This document shows, piece by piece, positions 28,909 to 37,366 of a stretch of 64,000 bases of DNA (within the stretch, counting starts at the first letter, position 1; each line of letters starts with the position of its first letter). The position numbers were made by a program, and so were the translations under genes. Source of the DNA: an uncultured Collinsella sp. (GTDB taxonomy: Bacteria; Actinomycetota; Coriobacteriia; Coriobacteriales; Coriobacteriaceae); contig CATXXC010000003.1 in the NCBI GenBank assembly GCA_958403385.1, positions 62,001 through 126,000 of the forward strand, written 5' to 3'. The notes below the pieces were generated by a model, which saw only the letters and a list, made by a program, of their open reading frames with translations, ran no database searches and was not told the origin of the DNA.

Positions 28909-29829
28909 ATGGCAGAGAACAAGATTCAGCTCACCAAGGCTGACCGCAAGAAGGTTTGCTTCCGTCATCAGTTCCTTCAGGGCTCGTGGAACTACGAGCG
29001 CATGCAGAACGGCGGCTGGTGTTTCGCAATGATCCCTGCGATCAAGAAGCTCTACACCAGCAAGGATGACCAGATTGCCGCTCTTAAGCGCCACCTGGAG
29101 TTCTATAACACCCACCCCTATGTTTCCGCCCCCGTCATTGGCGTTACCCTCGCCCTCGAGGAGGAGCGCGCCAACGGTGCTCCGATCGATGATGTCGCCA
29201 TCCAGGGCGTCAAGGTCGGTATGATGGGCCCGCTCGCCGGCGTCGGTGACCCCGTCTTCTGGTTCACCCTTCGCCCGATTCTGGGCGCTCTGGGCGCTTC
29301 CCTGGCCATGTCCGGCAGCATCGTCGGTCCGCTGCTGTTCTTCTTCGCGTGGAACATCATCCGTTACGCTTTCCTGTGGTACACGCAGGAGTTTGGCTAC
29401 AAGGTCGGCTCCTCCATCGCCAAGGACCTCTCCGGTGGTCTGATGGGCAAGGTCACCGAGGGCGCTTCCATCCTGGGTATGTTCATCATCGGCGCCCTGG
29501 TCGAGCGCTGGGTGTCCATTTCCTTCACCCCGATCGTCTCCACGGTCAAGCAGTCTGCTGGCGCCTTTATCGACTGGGCTAACCTGCCCTCCGGTTCCGA
29601 GGGTATCAAGGAAGCGCTGACGATGTACAACTCCGTCGGTGCTACCGCCCTTGATCAGATGAAGGTCACCACGCTCCAGGGTAACCTCGATCAGCTCATC
29701 CCCGGCCTTGCCGCCGTGTGCCTGACCCTGCTGGTCTGCAAGCTCCTCAAGAAGAAGGTTAGCCCGATCGTCATCATCCTGGCTCTCTTCGCCGTCGGCA
29801 TCATCGGTCGCTTCTGCGGCTTCATGTAA
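28909..29829 (+). CDS. manZ: PTS mannose-family EIID component
   Basis: 306 residues. Starts with soluble helices (LTKADRKKVCFRHQFLQGSW) typical of IID, then GPLAGVGDPVFWFTLRPILG and hydrophobic segments, ending in a final membrane helix. ATG 28909 is preferred over GTG 28900, which overlaps the AGGAGGGG site. Sugar specificity (mannose, glucose, glucosamine or other) cannot be read from the sequence. Confidence 0.95.
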   Translation: MAENKIQLTKADRKKVCFRHQFLQGSWNYERMQNGGWCFAMIPAIKKLYTSKDDQIAALKRHLEFYNTHPYVSAPVIGVTLALEEERANGAPIDDVAIQGVKVGMMGPLAGVGDPVFWFTLRPILGALGASLAMSGSIVGPLLFFFAWNIIRYAFLWYTQEFGYKVGSSIAKDLSGGLMGKVTEGASILGMFIIGALVERWVSISFTPIVSTVKQSAGAFIDWANLPSGSEGIKEALTMYNSVGATALDQMKVTTLQGNLDQLIPGLAAVCLTLLVCKLLKKKVSPIVIILALFAVGIIGRFCGFM

Positions 29830-29885
29830 GCACGCTTCGGCTTAAGACCGAGAGTTGCTAGGTAAGGGCTTTTGAGCCATTGAAA

Positions 29886-29930
29886 CGGACCGCACCCGGT
29901 GGGTACACTGGATGCGGTCCGATTGTTTTT
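29886..29930 (+). terminator. Terminator/attenuator between manZ and the DUF956 gene
   Basis: CGGACCGCA (29886-29894) pairs with TGCGGTCCG (29913-29921), followed by ATTGTTTTT. Confidence 0.8.
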
Positions 29931-29949
29931 ATTGGAGGGCGAGGCGCGT

Positions 29950-30348
29950 ATGGCGCAATCTCAGAACAGCACGGTCGATCTGGCAACGCCGGCAACCTGC
30001 CTGATGGGGCTTACCAGCCACGGTAACGTGATGGTGGGCAATAAGGCGTTCGAGTACTATAACGAGCGCAATCCCGAGGATTATATTCAAATCCCGTGGG
30101 ACGAGGTCGACTATATTGCCGCCGAGGTTTTGCGCGGCACCAAGAAGATTACGCGTTTTGCCATCTTCACCAAGGACAACGGTCACTTTACGTTTTCGAC
30201 GCGCGACGACAAAGAGACGCTTCGCGCGGTCCGCAAGTACGTCGACGAGGATAAGCTCGTGCGTTCGCCCGACTTTATCGATGTGACCGCCAAGGGCGCC
30301 AAGAGCATCCCCTCCGTCATCAAAAGCCTCTTCCACAAAGGCAACTAG
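29950..30348 (+). CDS. manO: DUF956 protein (ManO-like) of a mannose PTS locus
   Basis: 132 residues, cytosolic. DUF956 proteins typically follow mannose-PTS genes and are thought to modulate them. Matching features are MGLTSHGNVMVGNKAFEYY, IQIPWDEVDYI and RFAIFTKDNGHFTFST. ATG 29950 (MAQSQ) lies 12 nt after GGAGGGCGAGG-rich sequence; an upstream in-frame ATG at 29899 lies within the terminator hairpin and is not used. Confidence 0.85.
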   Translation: MAQSQNSTVDLATPATCLMGLTSHGNVMVGNKAFEYYNERNPEDYIQIPWDEVDYIAAEVLRGTKKITRFAIFTKDNGHFTFSTRDDKETLRAVRKYVDEDKLVRSPDFIDVTAKGAKSIPSVIKSLFHKGN

Positions 30349-30356
30349 CTCCTCAT

Positions 30357-30425
30357 AAGTTGCAGTGAAATAGTTTCTAAATACGGCTTTAGATGCTTCA
30401 GACAGGAACTATTCCACCGCAACTT
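30357..30425. repeat. Dispersed palindrome, AGTTGCGGTGAAATAG family, copy 3
   Basis: AAGTTGCAGTGAAATAG (one change) is inverted against CTATTCCACCGCAACTT around a 35-nt centre. Confidence 0.85.
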
Positions 30426-30483
30426 CGAAGTCTAGTCATGCGACGTATGGCGATGCAGTAAATCTGCTACACTAGTACAACAT

Positions 30484-30559
30484 GCCTCCGTAGCTCAGGG
30501 GATAGAGCACCGCTCTCCTAAAGCGGGTGTCGACGGTTCGAATCCGCCCGGGGGCACCA
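30484..30559 (+). tRNA. tRNA-Arg (anticodon CCT)
   Basis: 76 nt including encoded CCA. Acceptor GCCTCCG pairs with CGGGGGC; D arm GCTC/GAGC; anticodon stem CCGCT/AGCGG with loop CTCCTAA, giving anticodon CCT (reads AGG). T loop is TTCGAAT. The T stem GACGG/CCGCC has one A-C mismatch as I read it. Confidence 0.95.
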
Positions 30560-30570
30560 AGGAATATGAC

Positions 30571-30596
30571 GGCGTCGCGGGAGCGGCGCCGTTTCT
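30571..30596 (+). terminator. Terminator after tRNA-Arg
   Basis: GGCGTCGC-GGGA-GCGGCGCC hairpin followed by GTTTC, 12 nt after the tRNA. Confidence 0.6.
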
Positions 30597-30648
30597 GGTT
30601 TGCGGGGGCCGCCGTGCTGCTCGCCCGTGGGGGACTGGCATCTGTTTC

Positions 30649-31849
30649 CTAGAGTGCGCTGCGGTAAATCTTTCTCGCGTTGTCCAGCGTGAGCTTCCTG
30701 AAGCTGCCGAAGAGCTCTCCGCGGTTGATCTTGAGGCCCGGAATCATCTTTTCGATATCGTCCTCGGTGACTCCGAACTCCGATAGCGCGCGCGGCATTC
30801 CCAGCGAGACGAAGAAATCCTGCAGCTCGTCGATGGTCGCTTCGACCGCGTACTCGATTGCCTGCTCGGGGGTTACCTCCACATCGAGCTCGTCCGCGTC
30901 CGAATCGATGGGTTCGATGCCAAGGGCCTGGGCGCTGAACTCCAGGAAGCGCTCAGGGTGCTCTCGCCATACGTAGCGCATCCAGGCGGGGAAGATGACG
31001 GCGAGGCCGGCGCCGTGCGTGATCTTGGTGTCCAGTGCGGATAGCTCGTGCTCAAGGCCGCGGCAGGTCCAATCGCCGTCGCGCAGGGCGTTATGGGCGA
31101 GCGTACCCACCCACATGATCTCGGCGCGGGCGTCGTAGTCATCGGGGTTCTCCATCACCTTGGGCGCCGCCTCCCTCGCGGCGCGCACTAGCCCGCAGGC
31201 GATGTTGTCGGTTACGCCCACGGCGGGCTCGCCGGAGAAGAGTCGCTCCATGATATGGGCGATCATGTCGGTCACTCCCGCGGCGGTCTGGCAGGCGGGC
31301 AGGCTGAAGGTCAGCTCCGGGTCGAGGAAGGCGATGGCCGGGCGGTTGAGGTCCGTGTTAATGCTGCATTTGAGGTGCTCCTCGTCGTTGCTGATAACGC
31401 AGGAGTTAGAGGCCTCGGAACCGGATGCGGGGATGGTCACCACGCAGGCGACGTCGATGCGGTCGGCGGGAACGGCGCGCTTGCGGAAGAAGTCCCATAC
31501 GTCGCCGTCGTATACCGCCCCAGTGCGATGGCCTTCGCGCAGTCCATGACGGAGCCGCCGCCCACGGGCAGGATGATGTCGGCGTCGTTTGCCCGTGCGA
31601 GCTCGACGCCTTCTCGTGCCAAGCCTATTTCGGGGTTTGGACGCACCCCTCCAAGCCCGATGTGCTCCACGCCCGCGGCATCGAGCGATGCCCTCACGCG
31701 GACGAGCGTTCCGCAGCGAACTGCGGAACCCCTGCCGTAGACAATGAGCGCTCAGCGGTAGCCGGAGGCGGACAGAGTCCCCCAACCTTGTCGGTCGCTT
31801 TTCGCCCAAAGACAAAGCGGGTGGGGGAGTAGAAGGAGAAATCGTTCAT
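30649..31849 (-). pseudogene. Iron-containing alcohol dehydrogenase, broken (frameshifts and a stop)
   Basis: The remnant resembles NADH-dependent butanol dehydrogenase (about 390 residues). The three pieces lie in three frames. The first starts at ATG 31849 (MNDFSFYSPTRFVFGRKATD). The second has ALIVYGRGSAVRCGTLV, then VGGGSVMDCAKAIALG. The third, from about 31520, has VYDGDVWDFFRK through the C terminus at 30649, including the metal-region HNALRDGDWTCRGLEHELS and ITHGAGLAVIFPAWM. The shifts fall near G runs at about 31780 and 31522; a TGA also interrupts the second frame at about 31752. It is either a true pseudogene or carries assembly errors at homopolymers. The GGAG site before 31849 is intact. 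Confidence 0.8.
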
Positions 31850-32326
31850 GGAGCTCCAATCTGGCGTTTCGCCCTACATGCGCGGAGGAGTTTTTCGGGC
31901 GCATCGCCTGCGTTCGCGTCGCAATCTCGGCGGCGCGGTGCGGTCCGTGGATTCCATCGTATCGCCCGCGGCACCCCTTACCGACGATTGAGGCGAGTCT
32001 GCATTTCGCGGCGCGACGTCCACCTGGCGGACGATATCCGTTCGCGACACGTGGCCGTCCCGGTCGCAATAGCGTATGCGCACCGGGTTGCCGAGATGGG
32101 CCTGCGACCCCTTCTCCTGATGCGAGCGCGCGAGACGGGCGAGCAGCGGCGCGAGCACCTGCTCGACCGTCTCCTCCCGATACCACGCCGCCACGGGCAA
32201 CCCGTTCACGTCAAACCCGTACGTTCGCCATGCCATTCGCCTCGCCGCCTTCGCCGAACGAAACCGCGTATCCAGACCGCCGGTCCCCCACCCAGCACTT
32301 CGACGAGCCTTCGCGCTCACTTCTGC
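31850..32326. other. Gene debris, including a 5' fragment of a kinase-like gene
   Basis: No intact gene. On the minus strand, 32236-32102 encodes MAWRTYGFDVNGLPVAAWYR and EETVEQVLAPLLARLARSHQ, which resembles the N terminus of nucleoside/nucleotide kinase-family proteins just before the expected P-loop; the P-loop and the rest are missing. Further on (about 32100-31990), VRIRYCDRDGHVSRTD reads like a fragment of another gene I cannot name. The debris continues to the alcohol dehydrogenase remnant. Confidence 0.45.
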
Positions 32327-32720
32327 GGTCGGGATGCGCCCGCGAGGCGCTCGGCAGGCAGCGCCATTTCCGCTCGCTGTGTCGAGCGCGAGTGTCGAGA
32401 AGTCGCCATATGCCACTCAGATGTAGCATGGAGTGCCGAAGTGCACGCGCCCGTGACGAAACACTGGCGCCAACCCGTTCCGCGCACCACCCCGCCCGTA
32501 AGGTGTGTGGCGAAAGGAGGACCAGCCGCATGAACATCCCCGAGACACAGAGCCTACCTCGATCGCATTCCGCACGAGCTTCTCTGACATTTCCGCCCAT
32601 TACCACGTGGAGGTCCCCGTCGCGGAGATCGCCTACGCATACGACTACATCAATTCCCGGCATGCCCCGCGCAGGCAGGCCACGCTGAACGACGGGTCCG
32701 CGGCCCGGCAGGACGAATGA
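32327..32720 (+). pseudogene. Remnant of a second levR-type regulator gene (internal deletion)
   Basis: 32327-32564 matches the leader and first codons of the intact regulator (37163-37416). 32565-32720 matches its last 50 codons (39965-40120). About 2.55 kb of coding sequence is missing. The junction falls on GCAT, present on both sides in the intact copy, so the deletion probably used microhomology. A further 11-bp loss lies 15 codons or less into the gene. The ribosome site AAAGGAGG and ATG 32530 survive (MNIPETQ), but the C-terminal part is out of frame. Confidence 0.85.
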
Positions 32721-32753
32721 CGCGCTTCGGCACAGGCCATGCCGAAACGCGTC
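32719..32753 (+). promoter_or_regulatory. Palindromic leader element of the lev-like PTS operon
   Basis: GACGCG-C-TTCGGCA...TGCCGAA-A-CGCGTC forms a long inverted repeat 31 nt before the IIB start. It is absent from the otherwise matching sequence after the intact regulator (40120-40140). It contains GG-N10-GC (GGCACAGGCCATGC), the spacing of a sigma-54 promoter. It could be an operator, a leader hairpin or a promoter. Confidence 0.45.
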
Positions 32754-32783
32754 ACGCAAGCAAAGGAAGGAAGCCAACATCAC

Positions 32784-33272
32784 ATGAGCATCATCGCAGC
32801 ACGCATCGACAACCGCCTGCTACACGGCATAGTGGCAACCCAGTGGGTACCCGAGTTCCGTCCGCAGCGTCTCATGGTCATCGATGACATCGTCGCCAAC
32901 GACCCGACCAAGAAGGCCGCCATGCGGATGGCAAAGCCCTCGGGAGTCGCCCTCTCCATTATCAACAAGGAGACGGCTCTCACGAACTATCGGGCGGGCA
33001 AGTACGACGACCACACGGTCTTCATCGTGGCGCGAGACCCCCAGACCATCCTCGACGTCATACAGACGGGCCAGGTTGTTCCCACACTCGTGGTCGGAGG
33101 CACAGTCTTTCCCGAAGAGGGGTCAGACGCCGTCCAGGTGAGCAGTCGCGCCTACGTCACCAAAGACGAGCTGCCCGCATATCGAGCGATTGCTGGCACC
33201 GGCTGCGACATCACCGTTCGCTATGTGCCGGCCGACAAGCCCGTAGAGCTCTCCAGCATCATCACGCTTTAG
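32784..33272 (+). CDS. levE: PTS mannose/fructose-family EIIB component
   Basis: 162-residue cytosolic phosphocarrier. The phosphorylation motif is ARIDNRLLHGIVATQW (His14). It ends with the usual IIB fold and no fused IIA. AAGGAAGG precedes ATG 32784; an upstream ATG at 32739 lies before that site. First gene of IIB-IIC-IID-IIA-GH32. The set matches the Bacillus lev operon in content (levD IIA, levE IIB, levF IIC, levG IID, sacC), with IIA moved to fourth place, so the symbol is by analogy. Confidence 0.9.
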   Translation: MSIIAARIDNRLLHGIVATQWVPEFRPQRLMVIDDIVANDPTKKAAMRMAKPSGVALSIINKETALTNYRAGKYDDHTVFIVARDPQTILDVIQTGQVVPTLVVGGTVFPEEGSDAVQVSSRAYVTKDELPAYRAIAGTGCDITVRYVPADKPVELSSIITL

Positions 33273-33287
33273 CAAGGGAGTGAACTT

Positions 33288-34061
33288 ATGACACCATCCA
33301 TCATCCAGATAGCCGTCGTTACACTCATCGCCTTCATCTACGGAGCCGAGAAGAACGCGGGACAAATTCTCACGAACATGTCCGTCACGCCAGCATGGTT
33401 CGTCGGACTTGCGCTCGGCGACCCCGTAACCGGCCTCGCCGTCGGCGCCATCGTCCAACTCATGAGCCTGGGCGTGGCGGCCATGGGAGGAGCCTCCGTC
33501 CCCGACTATCCCACTGCCGCCATCATTGGCGCCGTCGTTGCCATCACCTCGGGTCAGGAGGCGAGCGTCGGCGTTGCCGCCGGAATCGCAGTCGGCATGC
33601 TCGGCCTTCAGCTCGACGTCATCGCCAAGACGGCAAACGGCTTCCTCGGGCGTACCTCGCAGCGCTTTGCCGAAGAGGGCAAGTACTCGCAGATGAAGAG
33701 CGTACTTTTCCTCGGTCCGGTCTTCTATGGCCTTACGGCGGCCATCCCCACGTTTGCCGTACTGCTCTTTGGCGCCGATGCCGTCAACGCTTTCCTCTCC
33801 GTCATGCCCTCCTGGTTCACGACCGGCCTCTCCATCGCCGCCGGTATCCTCCCCGTCGTCGGCCTTGCGATGCTTCTGTCCTTCATGCCAATGAAGAAAT
33901 TCATCGCCTACGCCATCGTTGGCTTCGTTCTGGCCGCCTACCTGCAGATAAGCATTCTCCCCATTGCCCTGCTCGGTGCCGCCGCGGCCATCGAGTACTA
34001 CAAGTCGCACAGCAATCCGTCCGTAAACGCCCTCGACGCTGGAGGTCTGGAAGATGAGTAA
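33288..34061 (+). CDS. levF: PTS mannose/fructose-family EIIC component
   Basis: 257-residue membrane subunit with family features MSLGVAAMGGASVPDYPTAA and several hydrophobic segments (YAIVGFVLAAYLQISILPI). AAGGGAGTG precedes ATG, 15 nt after the IIB stop. The end overlaps the IID start by 8 nt, indicating translational coupling. Confidence 0.92.
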   Translation: MTPSIIQIAVVTLIAFIYGAEKNAGQILTNMSVTPAWFVGLALGDPVTGLAVGAIVQLMSLGVAAMGGASVPDYPTAAIIGAVVAITSGQEASVGVAAGIAVGMLGLQLDVIAKTANGFLGRTSQRFAEEGKYSQMKSVLFLGPVFYGLTAAIPTFAVLLFGADAVNAFLSVMPSWFTTGLSIAAGILPVVGLAMLLSFMPMKKFIAYAIVGFVLAAYLQISILPIALLGAAAAIEYYKSHSNPSVNALDAGGLEDE

Positions 34062-34914
34062 CGAAGTTAACGCCACCAAGGCAAACGAAGCGCCAACCCG
34101 CCTGGCAGACGGAACGTACCAGCCAGTCCTCACCGTTTCCGATCTCGACCGTTGCGGCCGCCGCTGGATGCTCGGCGCGTCCATCTATAACTATGAGTCC
34201 CAGTGTGCCCCGGCGGTCATGTTCGCAACCGAACCCGCCCTGCGCAAGATCTATGCAGGAGACGAGGAGGGCTACCGCAGGTCACTTCTGAGCACCTATC
34301 GCTATTACAATGCGACTCCCCAGGTAAGCGGCCTGCTCCTCGGCGCCGGCCTAGCCTTGGAGGACAAGGGGCACAATGACGCCATCGACGCGGTCCAAGA
34401 CCTTAAGATTGGCCTCATGGGCTCCCTCTCAGGAGTCGGCGATACGATCTTCGCCATCCTCATTCCCACCATCTTCGGCTCCATCGCCGCCTACATGGGA
34501 CAGGCGGGAAACCCCGTCGGCGTGCTTCTCTGGCTCGCCGTCGCCATCGCCATCTTCGTATGGAAGCTCTTTGACTGGCGCATAGGCTATAAGTTCGGCG
34601 ACAAGCTCTTCACGACCCTTGCCGAGAAGATGTCCGTTTTCACCGAGTCGACGTCGGCACTTGGCATGATGGTCGTCGGTGCGCTCATCCCCACCGTCAT
34701 CAAGGTCTCGTGTGGTCTCACGTTCACCATGGGTGACGTCACGCTCGACGTCCAGACGGGCATCCTCGACCAAATCATGGTCGGCATGCTGCCCGTAATA
34801 GCCACAGCCATCGTCTACGCCCTCGTCAAGCGCAAGGTCAGCATCAACAAGATTGTCCTCGGCATCCTCATCATCTCGTGGGTGTGCGCGGCTTTCGGCA
34901 TTCTTGCTGCCTAG
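34054..34914 (+). CDS. levG: PTS mannose/fructose-family EIID component
   Basis: 286 residues. Begins with a soluble helical part (LTVSDLDRCGRRWMLGASIY), then LMGSLSGVGDTIFAILIPT, the IID hallmark, then hydrophobic helices to the C terminus. Its start lies within the IIC gene. It pairs with IIC to form the channel. Confidence 0.92.
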   Translation: MSNEVNATKANEAPTRLADGTYQPVLTVSDLDRCGRRWMLGASIYNYESQCAPAVMFATEPALRKIYAGDEEGYRRSLLSTYRYYNATPQVSGLLLGAGLALEDKGHNDAIDAVQDLKIGLMGSLSGVGDTIFAILIPTIFGSIAAYMGQAGNPVGVLLWLAVAIAIFVWKLFDWRIGYKFGDKLFTTLAEKMSVFTESTSALGMMVVGALIPTVIKVSCGLTFTMGDVTLDVQTGILDQIMVGMLPVIATAIVYALVKRKVSINKIVLGILIISWVCAAFGILAA

Positions 34915-34947
34915 CCTAGGGCTAGACCAACCCACAAAGGACGCATT

Positions 34948-35352
34948 ATGAGGCACATCATCATTGCATCGCACTACGGCCTGGCAGCCGGACTCGGAGA
35001 CACGCTCAAGGCCATCATAGGACCGGGGCACGACATCAGGGTTGTCTGCGCGTTTACAGACGAAACCCCGCTCGAGGAGAAGCTCGCCAGCGCATTCGAG
35101 GGCATCGCCGAAGATGACGAGACCCTCGTTCTCACCGACATCCTTCAGGGCAGCGTAAACCAGCTCGTAGCCTGCTCGGCTCCGCGAGGCGCGTTCATAG
35201 TGACCGGCGTAAACCTTCCCGTGGCCCTCGAGCTCTCGCTCCACGCCGGACAGCTTACTCCCGATGTGGTGAGGCATGTCGTCACCCAAGCCAAAGAGCA
35301 GCTCGTCTACCTCGGAGATCTTACTCCGGACGTTGACGAAGAAGACGAATAG
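34948..35352 (+). CDS. levD: PTS mannose/fructose-family EIIA component
   Basis: 134 residues with the phosphorylation motif HIIIASHYGLAAGLGDTL (His9) and LVLTDILQGSVNQ. A single-domain IIA receives phosphate from HPr and passes it to the IIB encoded by the first gene. AAAGGACG precedes ATG, 33 nt after IID. The C terminus is acidic. Confidence 0.92.
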   Translation: MRHIIIASHYGLAAGLGDTLKAIIGPGHDIRVVCAFTDETPLEEKLASAFEGIAEDDETLVLTDILQGSVNQLVACSAPRGAFIVTGVNLPVALELSLHAGQLTPDVVRHVVTQAKEQLVYLGDLTPDVDEEDE

Positions 35353-35381
35353 GAAAGACGCGACAGTAAGGAGGACGAGAC

Positions 35382-36818
35382 ATGCGCAAAGTCCCGACCA
35401 ATAACCAGCACCTGTTCTACCAACCGAAGGACGTGTGGGTGGGAGACGTCATGCCCTTCGGCAAGGACGGCACGTTCTATCTATACCACCAGCGTGACAC
35501 GCGCGACCCCGCTCCGCTTGCCGAAGGACAGCCCTTTGGGTGGTCGCTCGCGACCACCCAGGACTTCGTGACGTACCAGGAACACGGAACGGCGATCCCC
35601 CACGGCGGAGAAGACGACCAAGACCAGTTCATCTACGCCGGAACCGTTTACGAGGCAAAAGGGGAGGTACGCGCTTTCTATACCGGGTTCAACCGCAACT
35701 ACCTGCGAGAAGGCAAAACGTCCCAGGTGCTCATGCAGGCGAAGGCCTGCTCGGATGATTATGCGACGTGGAAAAAGACGGGCGTTGCAGTAGAGCTCAC
35801 GCCTCAGCCAGGATACGATGGGCGCAACTGGCGCGACCCTTTCGTAATATGGGATGACGACCGGAAGGAATACCTCCTCGTACTGGGCACGCGTAAGGGA
35901 GACGACCCCTCCAAAACCCTCCAAACTGGCAGGCTCGTTCACTTTACGTCGAAGGACCTCGAGCACTGGCAGTTCAAGGGCGACTTCTGGGCCCCCGGCC
36001 TCTACACCATGTTCGAAATGCCAGACATTTTTAAAATTGGCGATTGGTGGTACCTGGTCTACTCTGAGTACAGCGACGAGAACAAGATCGTCTACCGCAT
36101 GAGCCGCGATCTCTACGGTCCGTGGGAGAAGCCGAGAGATGACGCCTTCGACGGGAGGGCGTATTACGCCGGACGGACCGCCTTCGACGGATCGCGCAGG
36201 ATTCTGTCCGGCTGGGTCCCCACGCGCGAGAACGACGATGACCGGGCCAACTGGCTTTGGGGTGGCTCGTTTATGCCCCATGAGGTGTACCAGCGCCCCA
36301 ATGGCACCCTCGGCGTTCGCCCTCCCCAAAGCATAAAGGATGCGTTCGAGTGCCCTGATGCCGTCCCGGATATCGAGCTTCGCGGAGACCACGAACGAAC
36401 GGAGTGCGTAATCACCGAAAACGCAGGCGAGATCTTCTGCTTCGAGGCAGACGTGACGTTCAGGGACGCTTGCGACTTCTCAATTCGAGCCTACAAGAAT
36501 CTCGAGACCGACGAGTCGTACGAATACCGCTTCGACCTCGACGCGAATCGGCTCTCGTTCGACAAGAGCCCCTGTTACAAGTGGTTCCGCGTAATGGATA
36601 AGGGGCTTTGGAGGCCAGTCTGGCTCGAGTCCGGGCGTTCTTACCACCTGCAGCTCATCGTTGACGACAACATCCTCGTCCTCTACCTCGACGGTACCGC
36701 ACTCACGACACGCGTCTGCGAGAAGTTCGGCCACTCGCTTGCTGTTACGGTAACGAATGGCGAACTCAAACTGTCCAACATAGCCTTGGCGAAGGGGCTG
36801 CGCGAACAGGAAAAGTAA
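35382..36818 (+). CDS. Glycoside hydrolase family 32-like enzyme (fructosidase)
   Basis: 478 residues, no signal peptide, so cytosolic. The five-bladed propeller motifs of GH32 are present: WVGDVMPF (Asp22 as nucleophile, instead of the usual WMNDPNG block), NWRDPFV (RDP at 151-153) and FEMPDIF (Glu212 as acid/base). A C-terminal beta-sandwich begins at about 320. It follows the PTS genes by 29 nt with AAGGAGGA before ATG. The likely role is hydrolysis of an imported, phosphorylated fructoside. The divergent nucleophile block suggests a substrate other than plain sucrose-6-phosphate. Confidence 0.85.
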   Translation: MRKVPTNNQHLFYQPKDVWVGDVMPFGKDGTFYLYHQRDTRDPAPLAEGQPFGWSLATTQDFVTYQEHGTAIPHGGEDDQDQFIYAGTVYEAKGEVRAFYTGFNRNYLREGKTSQVLMQAKACSDDYATWKKTGVAVELTPQPGYDGRNWRDPFVIWDDDRKEYLLVLGTRKGDDPSKTLQTGRLVHFTSKDLEHWQFKGDFWAPGLYTMFEMPDIFKIGDWWYLVYSEYSDENKIVYRMSRDLYGPWEKPRDDAFDGRAYYAGRTAFDGSRRILSGWVPTRENDDDRANWLWGGSFMPHEVYQRPNGTLGVRPPQSIKDAFECPDAVPDIELRGDHERTECVITENAGEIFCFEADVTFRDACDFSIRAYKNLETDESYEYRFDLDANRLSFDKSPCYKWFRVMDKGLWRPVWLESGRSYHLQLIVDDNILVLYLDGTALTTRVCEKFGHSLAVTVTNGELKLSNIALAKGLREQEK

Positions 36819-37366
36819 GCCAGTGAACCTCGTCGCCACAGCGACTCCCCCAGCAAAACACGCGAACAACGGGTCCGGCCGCATTCCGGCGACCGGACTC
36901 GTCCTGTGCCCTGATGGCACATGGCCCCGGGCTGCCGACAGCGAGGCGGCCTTAGGGGCCTCGCCTACAGATTCCTGAGTGCGTCGACGAGGGAGACCTT
37001 GCCCGCGGTGACCTCGTCGGCCTGCTTGATGACCTTTGCGGGCACGACGGCCACCACAGCGCCGGCGGCAGAGTCGATTCGAGCGATGTGGTCAGAGACG
37101 GAGCGAACGGCGAGCCGCTTGCCGACAGGGAGGCAGTCAAAGGTGGCAAAGCGCACTCCTACGGTTGGGATACGCCCGTGAGGCGCTCGGCGGACAGCGC
37201 TGTTGCCGCTCGCTGTGTCGAGCGCAGGTGTCGAGAAGTCGCCATATGCCACTACAGATGTATCATGGAGTGCCGAAGTTCACGTGCCCGTGACAAAACG
37301 CGGGCGCCAACCCGTCCCGAGCACCACCCCGCCCGTAAGGTGTGGGACGAAAGGAGGACCAGCCGC
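36819..37366. other. Spacer with gene debris and regulator promoter, 548 bp
   Basis: 36819-36960 has G+C-rich hairpins (GTCCGG...CCGGAC; GCGAGGC...GGCCTCGC) that may end the lev operon. 36965-37150 is a minus-strand open stretch (see next entry). From 37163 the sequence matches 32327 onward and is the leader of the regulator. Confidence 0.55.
36965..37150 (-). pseudogene. Possible C-terminal gene fragment, unrecognised
   Basis: The minus strand encodes about 60 protein-like residues ending at a stop (VSDHIARIDSAAGAVVAVVP, then DEVTAGKVSLVDALRNL). They are preceded by sequence that belongs to the regulator leader repeat, so any 5' part has been replaced. Codon use looks coding. I cannot name the family. 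Confidence 0.3.

Noticed and set aside
27066..29829. Sigma-54 promoter before the first mannose PTS
   Set aside because: No GG-N10-GC pattern stands out in 26740-27060; a TATAAT -10 element is present instead.
30484..30559. tRNA-Arg as an attachment site for an integrated island covering 30.6-40.3 kb
   Set aside because: I see no integrase gene and no repeat of the tRNA 3' end farther downstream; the rearrangements are better explained by local duplication and deletion.
37088..37366. 93-residue N-terminal extension of the LevR-type protein
   Set aside because: The matching leader before the remnant copy is full of frame changes relative to this one, and AAAGGAGG precedes ATG 37367.
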